Shown: positions 44,313 to 51,733 of the stretch, piece after piece | How the letters are laid out: each line of letters opens with the position of its first letter | How positions within the stretch are numbered: position 1 is the stretch's first letter | NCBI GenBank assembly: GCA_045648985.1 | Contig: JAZROZ010000037.1 | Location: forward strand, 1 to 64,000 | DNA from: SIG437 sp045648985 | GTDB taxonomy: Bacteria > Bacillota > Clostridia > UBA1381 > UBA9506 | Length of the DNA: 64,000 bases | Direction: 5' to 3' | Notes under the pieces: model-generated | Database searches by the model: none | Told to the model about the DNA's origin: nothing | Seen by the model: only the letters and a program-made list of their open reading frames with translations | Program-made: the position numbers and the translations under genes

Positions 44313-44600
44313 TTATAATCCTATTGTTTTTATAAGAATGTTTACTAAAAGATTTGGTGCAACAAAAATAAGCAGTATAGCAATAACTAAGGCGTAAAGA
44401 CCTGTTGTTTCAGCGATAGCACAACCCATAAGCATTGTTGTTGTAACATCACCTTTACATTCAGGCTGCCGGCCTATAGCCTCACATGCTTTAGCAACGG
44501 CGTTACCTTCACCGATACCAGGGCCGATACCTGCTATCATCGCCGTTCCTGCACCAAGTGCACAACATCCTAAAATAATACCTACTGCGATTTCTAACAT
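44313..44600 (-). CDS. atpE: ATP synthase F0 c subunit, two-carboxylate Na+ type
   Basis: A 95-residue hairpin of two membrane helices. The loop motif GRQPE is present. Ion-site residues by alignment with Ilyobacter tartaricus (Q32, V63, E65, S66, T67, Y70) are E31 in GIGEG, I62, E64, T65, T66 and Y69 in AIAETTGLY. The E64/T65/Y69 set marks Na+ coupling. Glu instead of Gln at position 31 gives the two-carboxylate version described for Fusobacterium nucleatum. The ATG at 44600 has GGAGGT 7 bases upstream, one base after the atpB stop. Confidence 0.93.
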   Translation of the reverse strand: MLEIAVGIILGCCALGAGTAMIAGIGPGIGEGNAVAKACEAIGRQPECKGDVTTTMLMGCAIAETTGLYALVIAILLIFVAPNLLVNILIKTIGL

Positions 44601-44601
44601 T

Positions 44602-45513
44602 TTAATTACCTCCAATGTTTTTGTTTAATAATTTATTTTGTTTTTTAATTTTTCTTTTCTCGAACTCTAAAGCAGGGAACCCGCCTGATATATAGAGCAT
44701 AGTAAGCATCGCAAAAATGTATGCCTGCAAAAGTCCGCTGAACACATCAAAATATATTGATAAGACAGCTGGAAGACCTATTTGCAGAAGCGGAAAATTT
44801 GCAACCGCGTCAGGAAACCATGAAAGTAAAATTTTCGATAATCCCTGAAGACCTGTTGCAACTAAAACAGAAATAACAGAGCCTGATAAAACATTTCCGT
44901 AATGACGAAAAGCCATTGATATTGGTGTTGCAACTTCGCTTATAATATTTAAAGGTGCCAAAAAAGGCACAGGATCACCAAAGCCTTTTATATACTGCAG
45001 CGGGCCACATTTGAACTTATAATAAGTTATAAGAATAAAAACTAAAATCGCCCAGCCACCAACAATATTTATATCTGATGTAGGGGGATATAAGCCTAAA
45101 AGAGATATTAAGCTTGAAAAGGCCGAGAGAGCAAGAATTGCTGCAATAAAAGGTCCATAGCCTTTAAAATATTTTCCCATATTGTTAGCAGTAAGATTTT
45201 CTGCCTGTTGCACAAGCCATTCTGCTATAAGTTGTCTTTTCATGTTTGCTTTTTCAGTAAGTCCGTGAGAAAGAAAAAGACAAAGGCCTAGAATTGTAAT
45301 CGTAACAAATAACGAATTTAGCTGGGATTCAGTAATCGGCAAATTCTGGATAGGCATCGGTATGGTAAAGTAAACTTGTGCACCCGTTATTGATATTCCG
45401 TCGGATATGGGTTTAGTAAGTATTTTTATGACCATTCCACACAAAAGAGGAAGAATCATCATAAGAATATAAAATATATCTATAATTTTAAAGAATAAGC
45501 GTTTCTTTTTCAT
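44602..45513 (-). CDS. atpB: ATP synthase F0 a subunit
   Basis: A 303-residue membrane subunit with five or six spans. The essential arginine is in PISMAFRHYGNVLSG (usual form SLRLFGN), and PLNIISEVATP and FSGLLQAYIFAML are also conserved. It is longer than usual (about 230-250), with about 60 extra N-terminal residues before the first conserved span and a basic C-terminal tail. The start at 45513 has AAGGAG 8 bases upstream. Confidence 0.93.
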   Translation of the reverse strand: MKKKRLFFKIIDIFYILMMILPLLCGMVIKILTKPISDGISITGAQVYFTIPMPIQNLPITESQLNSLFVTITILGLCLFLSHGLTEKANMKRQLIAEWLVQQAENLTANNMGKYFKGYGPFIAAILALSAFSSLISLLGLYPPTSDINIVGGWAILVFILITYYKFKCGPLQYIKGFGDPVPFLAPLNIISEVATPISMAFRHYGNVLSGSVISVLVATGLQGLSKILLSWFPDAVANFPLLQIGLPAVLSIYFDVFSGLLQAYIFAMLTMLYISGGFPALEFEKRKIKKQNKLLNKNIGGN

Positions 45514-45525
45514 CAAAATAACTCC

Positions 45526-45909
45526 TTAAAATCTTTTATCAAACAAAGGACGCAGCATTATTGCTATACGTGGGAAAAAGTGCGGTATAATGCTTGCTAA
45601 AGTGTTAAAACAGGGAAGAGCCACTCCTAAAATGATAACTAAAAACAACATTAAGCTCCTATATGTATGAGAAAGTTTAATCGTTTTTTTAGCTTCAAGC
45701 TCGTCCTTCTCAACAGAGATTTGAACTCCTATGCCCATTAACAAGAAATTGATAACCGCAAAAAAACCTGACAAGAGATTTCCTAGTAATATAGTATAGT
45801 CCCAAGTTCTGAATACTAAAAAAACGGCTTGCATTAAAACACTTAGTATAATAACAAAAGCTGTAATATATAAAGTTTCACGTTTTACAGTATCGTTTAT
45901 TCTTATCAT
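45526..45909 (-). CDS. AtpI-like ATP synthase accessory membrane protein
   Basis: A 127-residue protein with four predicted spans, first gene of the ATP synthase operon, the usual place of atpI (c-ring assembly and Mg2+ uptake in other bacteria). Size, topology and the segment TILLGNLLSGFFAVINFLLMG fit the ATP-synthase subunit I family. I chose the ATG at 45909 with GGGGAA upstream; the open frame reaches farther, but through the promoter. Confidence 0.8.
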   Translation of the reverse strand: MIRINDTVKRETLYITAFVIILSVLMQAVFLVFRTWDYTILLGNLLSGFFAVINFLLMGIGVQISVEKDELEAKKTIKLSHTYRSLMLFLVIILGVALPCFNTLASIIPHFFPRIAIMLRPLFDKRF

Positions 45910-45949
45910 AAACAAATATTTCCCCTTATACCATAATGTAACAATATAT

Positions 45950-45978
45950 ATTATAATAGTAAAGGGAGTAAAAGTCAA
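45950..45978 (-). promoter_or_regulatory. Sigma-A promoter of the ATP synthase operon
   Basis: On the minus strand TTGACT (45973-45978) and TATAAT (45950-45955), 17-bp spacing. Confidence 0.85.
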
Positions 45979-46049
45979 TAAAAATACACTTATTTTTTGT
46001 TTCTTTATTGCTTTTATACACACATTTAGAAATTACCAGAAATTGTGCG

Positions 46050-46078
46050 TTGATTTTTGTTCCCTGCTATAGTATCAT
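46050..46078 (+). promoter_or_regulatory. Candidate promoter of the SLH protein gene
   Basis: TTGATT (46050-46055) and TATCAT (46073-46078), 17 bp apart, would give a leader of about 160 nt. Two TTGACA boxes (46090, 46118) lack a well-spaced -10. A 7-bp inverted repeat (AACGATA 46105-46111 / TATCGTT 46133-46139) surrounds the second and may be an operator. Confidence 0.45.
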
Positions 46079-46172
46079 ATTATTTGTGGTTGACATAACA
46101 ACGAAACGATAACGAATTTGACATCATGATAGTATCGTTAGTTTTCTTATATTATGACACTTTAACAAGGAG

Positions 46173-46212
46173 GTGGCTTGTGATTTTTGCAAAGCTTGGC
46201 TTTGACAACCAC
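46173..46212 (+). promoter_or_regulatory. Leader hairpin in front of the SLH gene
   Basis: GTGG-c-TTGT pairs with ACAACCAC and, inside, CAAAG pairs with CTTTG around CTTGG. The outer stem covers the 3' edge of the upstream SD (AAGGAGGT, 46167-46174) and the GTG codon at 46180. The SD of the main gene (AGGAGG, 46232-46237) stays free. Confidence 0.6.
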
Positions 46213-46260
46213 AAAATGAGAGAAAAATATTTAGGAGGAAACAAAAATGACTATGTCTAA
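46180..46260 (+). CDS. Possible 26-residue leader peptide
   Basis: A GTG codon five bases after a perfect AAGGAGGT ribosome binding site opens a 26-codon frame that runs through the SLH gene's SD and ends at a TAA 14 bases inside the SLH coding region, in another frame. No homology is claimed. Support is only the strong SD, the overlap and the hairpin covering its start; it could be a translational-coupling or mRNA-stabilising leader, or chance. Confidence 0.4.
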   Translation: MIFAKLGFDNHKMREKYLGGNKNDYV

Positions 46261-48838
46261 AAAAATGGCTGCAATAGTATTGACATTGATAATGACAGTA
46301 AGTATGGCAGTTCAGAGTTTTGCATCCCTCCCTTCAGATGCAGTTGGCTCAAAACATGAAGAAGCTATAGAAACACTTGGCGCTTTAGATATTATGATTG
46401 GTGATGCAGAAACAGGGTTATTTAGACCTAATGAAAGCATCAAGCGTTCAGAGTTTGCAAAGGTTGCTGTTGAAGCTATGGGACTTGGGGACCTGGCAGA
46501 AAGCTCACAGGGAAAGACAAAATATCCTGACGTTGTGGATAATCACTGGGCATCAGGATATATCAATATTGCAACTCAGCAGGGTGTTGTAATTGGTGAC
46601 GATGAAAATAATTTCCGTCCTGATGATTCAATCACTTATGCAGAGGCAATGACAATCTTAGTAAGAATAATCGGGCATGAGCCTGCAGCACTTAACAAGG
46701 GTGGATTCCCTAATGGTTATGTTTCAGTAGGTACTCAGAACGGTATTGCAAAAAATGCTGTAGCAAATGATAATGAACCTGTATCAAGAGGTGTTGTTGC
46801 TCAGATGACATTTAATGCATTAACAGTAAAGATGATGGAGCAGACAGGCTTTGGTTCAAATGAGAAATATGAAGTTGTTGATAAAACATTACTTTATGAT
46901 GTATTAGGTGTTTCAAAACTCACAGGTCAGATTACAGCAATAGGGCAAAGCAGTTTAACAGGTACAAGCAACTTAAAAGATAATCAGGTAAGAATCGGTG
47001 AAAACGTTTATTATGTTTCTGATAAAGCAATCGCCGCTATCCGTAATCTTTTAGGTTATAATGTAACTTATTATTCTCTGGAAGAAGATGACGGTGATAA
47101 TACAGTTTTACTTGCAAGACCTACTAAAAATTTAAACCACGATGTAACAATCCAGACTGAGAATGTTCACTCAGCTGTGCAGACAGAAACTACTCTTTTA
47201 AAATACTGGATTAATAAAGAAACAGATAAAAACCCACAGGAGCTTACAATTGCTGCTGATGCTAAGATGATATTTAACGGTAAACCGATTTCATTCTCAA
47301 CATCAGAGCTCACACCACAGTCGGGTAAAATCACAGTTTTAGATGCTGATAACGATGATATTTATGATATCGTATTTGTAACATCATATGAAAACTATGT
47401 TGTAGAAGAAGTTATAGAAACATCTAACCGTGTAACAGACAAATACGGCAAACCATCACTCGTACTTGACCCTGAAGATAAAGATGTTAATTTCGTAATC
47501 ACAAAAAGCTCACAGGTTATCGAGCTTTCCGATTTAGTAGAATGGAACGTTTTAAGTGTTGCTAAGAGTAAGGACTCTTCAATCATCGTAGTAAACGTTT
47601 CAGCTGAATCAGTAACAGGTAAAGTAACAGAGAAAAAAGATGACGAAAGAACAATAGGCGGCAAAAAATATAAAATTGCTAAAAGCTATGAAAATGATAT
47701 AAACTTAGGCGACGAAGGCACATTCTACCTTGATATAGAAGGAAAAATTGCAGCAGTAGATGCAAGCAAGACTCTTTCTTCTAACTACGCATACGCAGTA
47801 GCAGGCGGAGTGACAACAGGCTTTGATAAGGTTTTGGAAATCAAAATCTTTGATAAAGAGGGAAAAACAGTTGTTTTAAAATCAGGTGAGAAAATCAAAT
47901 TAAACGGTACAAGCGGAAAAACACCTGCAGAGGTTTTTGATGCACTTTCTGACTCAAACGACGATTTTGTGCCTCAGCTTATAACATTTGAAACAAATTC
48001 AGACGGTGTTCTTTCACAGATAAACACTGCTGTTGATAAAACAGGAACAGGTGAAGTAAATAAATCATCCTTTACCTTAAACGTTAAAGACAGCTTAACT
48101 TATAAAGAGGCTTCTAAAAAGCTTGGAAGCTACAATGTAGACGAAAACACAATCGTATTTGATATCCCTGCAGGTAAAACAGATACAGAGGATTTTTCAA
48201 TCGAGGATATGTCAATCTTTGAAGATAAAACAGAATACGACGTATCAATCTACGATTTGGGCGAAGATTTAACAGCAAAAGTAGTCATTGTAACAAATTC
48301 ACAGGGCGTAGCAAACTTAGACGGCTCTATGGTAATCGTTGATACAATCGCAGTTACAACAAATGACTCAAATGAACTCATCGATAAACTTTACGGATAT
48401 CAGAATGGCGAGAAGGTTTCATTTGAAACTGAAGAAACAGGAATTTTAGTAAATGGAGATGGCGAGGAACTCAAAACAGGTGATGTTATTCAGGTAAGAA
48501 CAAATGCAAAAGGTGAAATCCAGAGCATAAGAGTTTTATTTGAAGCAGCTGATAAGGGAACTGAATCATCAACAACAATTTCTGACGACCTTCAGATAGT
48601 ATATGGTAAAGTTGCAAAGAAATTTGCAAACTCTATAAACGTAACAGTAAATGGTGGCGCAGTAACTAACTACGCAATTTCGAATGCAACGGTTTATGAG
48701 CTTAACACAGCGAAAACCACTAATGCCATCAAGGTTGTTACACCGGGAGACATCCCGCAATATGACGAACTTGACGCAAGCAGAGTATTAATAAGAATCT
48801 ATAAAGATGAAGTCAAGGAAATCGTTATAGTAAAATAA
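46247..48838 (+). CDS. S-layer homology (SLH) domain surface protein
   Basis: An 863-residue exported protein: a signal peptide (about residues 1-27, cleaved after QSFA), then three SLH units at about 30-78, 90-142 and 150-190, carrying FRPNESIKRSEFAK, YPDVVDNHWASGYI and FRPDDSITYAEAM. SLH domains bind pyruvylated secondary wall polymer. The remaining 670 residues are beta-rich and acidic, rich in Lys, Asp and Thr and almost free of Cys, as in S-layer or adhesin proteins. AGGAGG lies 9 bases before the ATG. The unusually long, structured leader and the strong terminators suggest high expression. Confidence 0.9.
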   Translation: MTMSKKMAAIVLTLIMTVSMAVQSFASLPSDAVGSKHEEAIETLGALDIMIGDAETGLFRPNESIKRSEFAKVAVEAMGLGDLAESSQGKTKYPDVVDNHWASGYINIATQQGVVIGDDENNFRPDDSITYAEAMTILVRIIGHEPAALNKGGFPNGYVSVGTQNGIAKNAVANDNEPVSRGVVAQMTFNALTVKMMEQTGFGSNEKYEVVDKTLLYDVLGVSKLTGQITAIGQSSLTGTSNLKDNQVRIGENVYYVSDKAIAAIRNLLGYNVTYYSLEEDDGDNTVLLARPTKNLNHDVTIQTENVHSAVQTETTLLKYWINKETDKNPQELTIAADAKMIFNGKPISFSTSELTPQSGKITVLDADNDDIYDIVFVTSYENYVVEEVIETSNRVTDKYGKPSLVLDPEDKDVNFVITKSSQVIELSDLVEWNVLSVAKSKDSSIIVVNVSAESVTGKVTEKKDDERTIGGKKYKIAKSYENDINLGDEGTFYLDIEGKIAAVDASKTLSSNYAYAVAGGVTTGFDKVLEIKIFDKEGKTVVLKSGEKIKLNGTSGKTPAEVFDALSDSNDDFVPQLITFETNSDGVLSQINTAVDKTGTGEVNKSSFTLNVKDSLTYKEASKKLGSYNVDENTIVFDIPAGKTDTEDFSIEDMSIFEDKTEYDVSIYDLGEDLTAKVVIVTNSQGVANLDGSMVIVDTIAVTTNDSNELIDKLYGYQNGEKVSFETEETGILVNGDGEELKTGDVIQVRTNAKGEIQSIRVLFEAADKGTESSTTISDDLQIVYGKVAKKFANSINVTVNGGAVTNYAISNATVYELNTAKTTNAIKVVTPGDIPQYDELDASRVLIRIYKDEVKEIVIVK

Positions 48839-48902
48839 TCAGCCGACCAACCAAAAAAATATATCACTCAACCTCCGCAAAGAGAATGTAAAAAAGAAAA
48901 GA

Positions 48903-48934
48903 GCGCAAAAAGGCAATATAAAGCCTTTTTGCTG
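48903..48934 (+). terminator. Terminator after the SLH gene
   Basis: GCAAAAAGGC / GCCTTTTTGC stem with an 8-base loop; the T tract is the 3' half of the stem. Confidence 0.75.
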
Positions 48935-48937
48935 CGA

Positions 48938-49009
48938 ACAAACTTCGCCTCTCGGCGTACCTATGTACGCCTTCGGGTATCCCAAAGCTTTCGCTTTGGC
49001 TCAGTTTGT
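48938..49009. repeat. Multi-branched palindromic element
   Basis: An outer 7-bp stem (ACAAACT 48938-48944 / AGTTTGT 49003-49009) encloses two perfect 7-bp hairpins: GGCGTAC-ctat-GTACGCC (48954-48971) and CCAAAGC-tttc-GCTTTGG (48982-48999). Short alternative stems compete (CGCC/GGCG, GGG/CCC). It is much more GC-rich than its surroundings. It looks like a cloverleaf-type structured RNA or a palindromic intergenic repeat; no second copy was noticed in the window. Confidence 0.55.
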
Positions 49010-49041
49010 CCCCTCTAAAACATTTTTTTCGATTCTCTTAA

Positions 49042-49071
49042 AAAGGGACAGTGCGAAAGCACTGTCCCTTT
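49042..49071. terminator. Terminator with GAAA loop, end of the COG2509 gene
   Basis: A perfect 13-bp stem (AAAGGGACAGTGC / GCACTGTCCCTTT) with a GAAA tetraloop on the plus strand; the minus strand is followed by TTTTTAAG. The stop codon of the flavoprotein gene overlaps it. Confidence 0.85.
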
Positions 49072-50659
49072 AGCTGTTTATTGGTAAATAAGTTTTTATA
49101 ATCTTCTCTGCCACATTTATTCCGTCAACGGCGGCGCTCATTATGCCTCCTGCATATCCTGCACCTTCGCCGCAAGGGTATAACCCAAAAGCAGAAGTGC
49201 TTTCTAAATTTTCGTTTCGAAGTATTCTCACGGGTGCACTCGTTCTTGTTTCTATGCCTGTAAGCACGGCTTCTTCTTTAGCATATCCTTTAATTTTCGT
49301 GTCGAAATATAAAAGGGCATCTGATAAAGTGTCAGAAACCTTTAAAGGCAAACATTCACGTAAATCCGCAGGCGTTACTCCGCAAGTAAAGCTTGGTGTG
49401 ATTTTTCCAAAATCCTTTGTTTTTCTGTTCTTTAAAAAGTCTCCTACTGTCTGCGCGGGAGCTTTATAGCTTTTGCCTCCTGAGAAAAATGCAGCTTTTT
49501 CAAGCTCTTTTTGAAAACGTATGGCAGATAGCGGAGAAGAGCTTTTAAAATCGTTTTCATCCACATTAACGCAAAGCGCCGCATTTGAATTTTCCATATC
49601 ACGTGCATGATAACTCATGCCGTTTGTTACAACCGTGTTTTCTTCTGATGCTGCCGCAACTACTGTGCCACCCGGACACATACAAAAAGAATAACATCTG
49701 TCGTTTCCGTTTCTATATGAAAGCTGATATGATGCCGCACCAAGTGCAGGATGCCCCGCAAAATCACCATACATCGAGGTGTCAATATCTTTTCTTAAAT
49801 GTTCAATTCTCACTCCAACAGAAAACGGCTTTACAATCATATCAATTCCCAGATTAAAAAGCATTTCATATGTATCACGTGCTGAGTGACCTATTGCTAA
49901 ACAAAGCACATCACATAAAAGCTCATCGCCCGTTGAAAGTGTAATTTTATTTATTTTATTATTCGATAAATGTATTTTATCGAGCTTGGTATTAAAACGT
50001 ACCTCACCACCTAATGAGATAATTTCTTCTCTCATATTTTTTACAACCTTTGAGAGAATATCTGTCCCAATGTGAGGTTTAGCTTTATATAAAATATCGT
50101 CACAAGCTCCAAATTTTACAAAATCAGAAAGAACTTCTTCTATTTTTCTGTCATTGATTCTTGTCGTCAGCTTGCCATCAGAAAAAGTCCCTGCGCCACC
50201 CTCTCCAAACTGTACGTTAGAGTCGCTATCGAGCTTTTTATCATTCCAGAACGTGTGAACCGCTTTTGTACGTTCATCAACAGCTGCACCACGTTCAATA
50301 AGTATAGGATTATATCCATGCCTTGCTAAAGTTAGTGCACAGAAAAGACCGCATGGACCTGCACCAATAACAACAGGTCGGTTTGAAAGTTTTTTTGTGC
50401 CGTATATAATCTCTTTCTTTTCTTCATCGGGTATAAAAAGAATATCATTATTTTTTGCGATGTTTTTTTCGCTTTTCAATGTAACAAGTACACTGTAAAC
50501 AAAGGAAATATTTTTCTTTCTTGCATCAATTGATTGTTTTAAAACCTTAAAAGAAAGGCAATCAGAGTCTTTTTTAGACAACTTTTTTAAGGCGATACTT
50601 TTAAGTTCGCCAAAATCAGTGTCTAATGACGTTTTTATATTATTTATCTGAATTGCCAT
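49070..50659 (-). CDS. FAD-dependent oxidoreductase of the COG2509 family
   Basis: A 529-residue flavoprotein. After about 95 residues of a small N-terminal domain comes the FAD-binding motif GAGPCGLFCALTLARHG and then ERGAAVDERT. The middle has the family motif VQFGEGGAGTFSDGKLTTR, and the C-terminus reads YPCGEGAGYAGGIMSAAVDG, closing the FAD site. The reaction is unknown; the family is spread through Clostridia and related to HI0933-like proteins. It is followed on the same strand by no other gene and preceded by folT with a 9-base gap, so it belongs to the THF-riboswitch transcript. Confidence 0.88.
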   Translation of the reverse strand: MAIQINNIKTSLDTDFGELKSIALKKLSKKDSDCLSFKVLKQSIDARKKNISFVYSVLVTLKSEKNIAKNNDILFIPDEEKKEIIYGTKKLSNRPVVIGAGPCGLFCALTLARHGYNPILIERGAAVDERTKAVHTFWNDKKLDSDSNVQFGEGGAGTFSDGKLTTRINDRKIEEVLSDFVKFGACDDILYKAKPHIGTDILSKVVKNMREEIISLGGEVRFNTKLDKIHLSNNKINKITLSTGDELLCDVLCLAIGHSARDTYEMLFNLGIDMIVKPFSVGVRIEHLRKDIDTSMYGDFAGHPALGAASYQLSYRNGNDRCYSFCMCPGGTVVAAASEENTVVTNGMSYHARDMENSNAALCVNVDENDFKSSSPLSAIRFQKELEKAAFFSGGKSYKAPAQTVGDFLKNRKTKDFGKITPSFTCGVTPADLRECLPLKVSDTLSDALLYFDTKIKGYAKEEAVLTGIETRTSAPVRILRNENLESTSAFGLYPCGEGAGYAGGIMSAAVDGINVAEKIIKTYLPINS

Positions 50660-50668
50660 AGATTTCTC

Positions 50669-51424
50669 CTAGAATTTCATTTTATTATATACTTTCAAAA
50701 GATACGATATAACATAACTTTGAAGTATTGTCATAATACATTCCTCGATGAAGCGTGGAATGTAAAATGCAATAAATCCCATTTCAGACAGAGCTGGGAT
50801 AAACAACATAAGGATAAATGTGTTTAAAGTTGTAACAATAATATTTGCAGTAAAGAGTACGGTAAAAAGCTTTATAAAATCATTTGGTATAGACAGTTTT
50901 TCTTTTAAAAGTGTGTCTAATGTAAAGAGTGCTAATGCCAAAATGCCTGCTAAAGTAGGCCATACGGTAAAGAAAGAGAGTTTTTTAAATCCCAAAAGCC
51001 ATATTGAATATGTAAAATCAGGATAAAAGCTTGATAATATCCAGTTTGCTGCACCAAAAACAAGAATTACTCCAAAAACATATGCAAAAATTTTTTTAAA
51101 CATTTTGTCATTTATGTTTTTTGCATATTTCCATAAAAACCCTGCCATAACTCCGCCAAGTATTGCAGTAAGTGTTAAAAGTGGCATATATCCGCCCTCA
51201 GGCTTTATTATGTATGCCAAAACGTCAATAACACCATCTGCTATTCCTCCATATAACGGACCAAATAAAAGTGCAGGTAGCTTGGAAAAGAATGTTGACA
51301 AGCCAACACGCATACCTGTTCCCCCGCCAAAGTATAACATATAGCTGAAATTCCTGAGTATCAGTGTGATTGCTATCAGTAGTGCCGTTTGAATAATTTC
51401 CTTAAGTGTTATGTTTTTTTGCAT
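50669..51424 (-). CDS. folT: Folate ECF transporter S component
   Basis: A 251-residue integral membrane S component with six predicted spans. The first-helix segment LIAITLILRNFSYML, GGTGMRVGLSTFFSKLPALLFGP split by a glycine-rich turn, and VIDVLAYIIKPEGGYMP fit the ECF S fold. The folate assignment rests mainly on the THF riboswitch directly upstream. It would load folates for the shared EcfAA'T module encoded elsewhere. An AAGGGGA site 7 bases before the ATG is part of the regulatory hairpin. Confidence 0.88.
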   Translation of the reverse strand: MQKNITLKEIIQTALLIAITLILRNFSYMLYFGGGTGMRVGLSTFFSKLPALLFGPLYGGIADGVIDVLAYIIKPEGGYMPLLTLTAILGGVMAGFLWKYAKNINDKMFKKIFAYVFGVILVFGAANWILSSFYPDFTYSIWLLGFKKLSFFTVWPTLAGILALALFTLDTLLKEKLSIPNDFIKLFTVLFTANIIVTTLNTFILMLFIPALSEMGFIAFYIPRFIEECIMTILQSYVISYLLKVYNKMKF

Positions 51425-51431
51425 AAAAAAA

Positions 51432-51456
51432 TCCCCTTTGTATTCTTTGCAGGGGC
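51432..51456 (-). terminator. Expression platform: CCCC/GGGG hairpin covering the folT SD
   Basis: On the minus strand CCCCT (51452-51455 region) pairs with AGGGG (51433-51436 region) across about 15 bases and is followed by seven T directly before the ATG. The GGGG is also the SD, so the hairpin could end transcription or block ribosome binding. Confidence 0.65.
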
Positions 51457-51484
51457 TGTCAATAAAAATATTTCATTTTTAAAA

Positions 51485-51586
51485 ACAGCGGATGGAAGCA
51501 TTACACCGCAAGAATGACTTAGACAAATCTCTTCGTTCGGAAACTCTACTCCCATTTTCCGACACTTAACGCGCAATGCCTGCTCT
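51485..51586 (-). promoter_or_regulatory. Tetrahydrofolate (THF) riboswitch
   Basis: Reading on the minus strand, the conserved blocks of the THF aptamer appear in order: GCGCGTTAAGTG, AATGGGA, CCGAACGAAG, GCGGTGTAATG and CCATCCGC. The closing stems pair GCGGATGG-type sequence with the opposite arm, and the internal GTCGGAAA/TTTCCGA stem is intact. It lies between a strong promoter and folT, the classic context. Confidence 0.93.
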
Positions 51587-51600
51587 GCTTTATGGGTAGT

Positions 51601-51629
51601 ATTATACCACTTGAAAGAAGCATTGTCAA
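51601..51629 (-). promoter_or_regulatory. Sigma-A promoter of the riboswitch-folT transcript
   Basis: On the minus strand TTGACA (51624-51629) and TATAAT (51601-51606), 17-bp spacing. Confidence 0.88.
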
Positions 51630-51648
51630 TAAAGCAAAAGCAAAAGTA

Positions 51649-51677
51649 TTGACTTTAAAAGATATTTGCTATACAAT
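51649..51677 (+). promoter_or_regulatory. Sigma-A promoter of trkA-trkH
   Basis: TTGACT (51649-51654) and TACAAT (51672-51677), 17-bp spacing, divergent from the folT promoter. Confidence 0.8.
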
Positions 51678-51733
51678 ATAGTCAAAATATAAATGCAGAT
51701 TATCTGCACACAAAAAGGAAATGATTTTTAAGA

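Noticed and set aside
43762..44397. 211-codon open frame on the plus strand across atpF/atpE
   Set aside because: It is antisense to well-supported ATP synthase genes and reads as a Ser/Phe-rich low-complexity mirror of a coiled-coil coding region, with no ribosome binding site.
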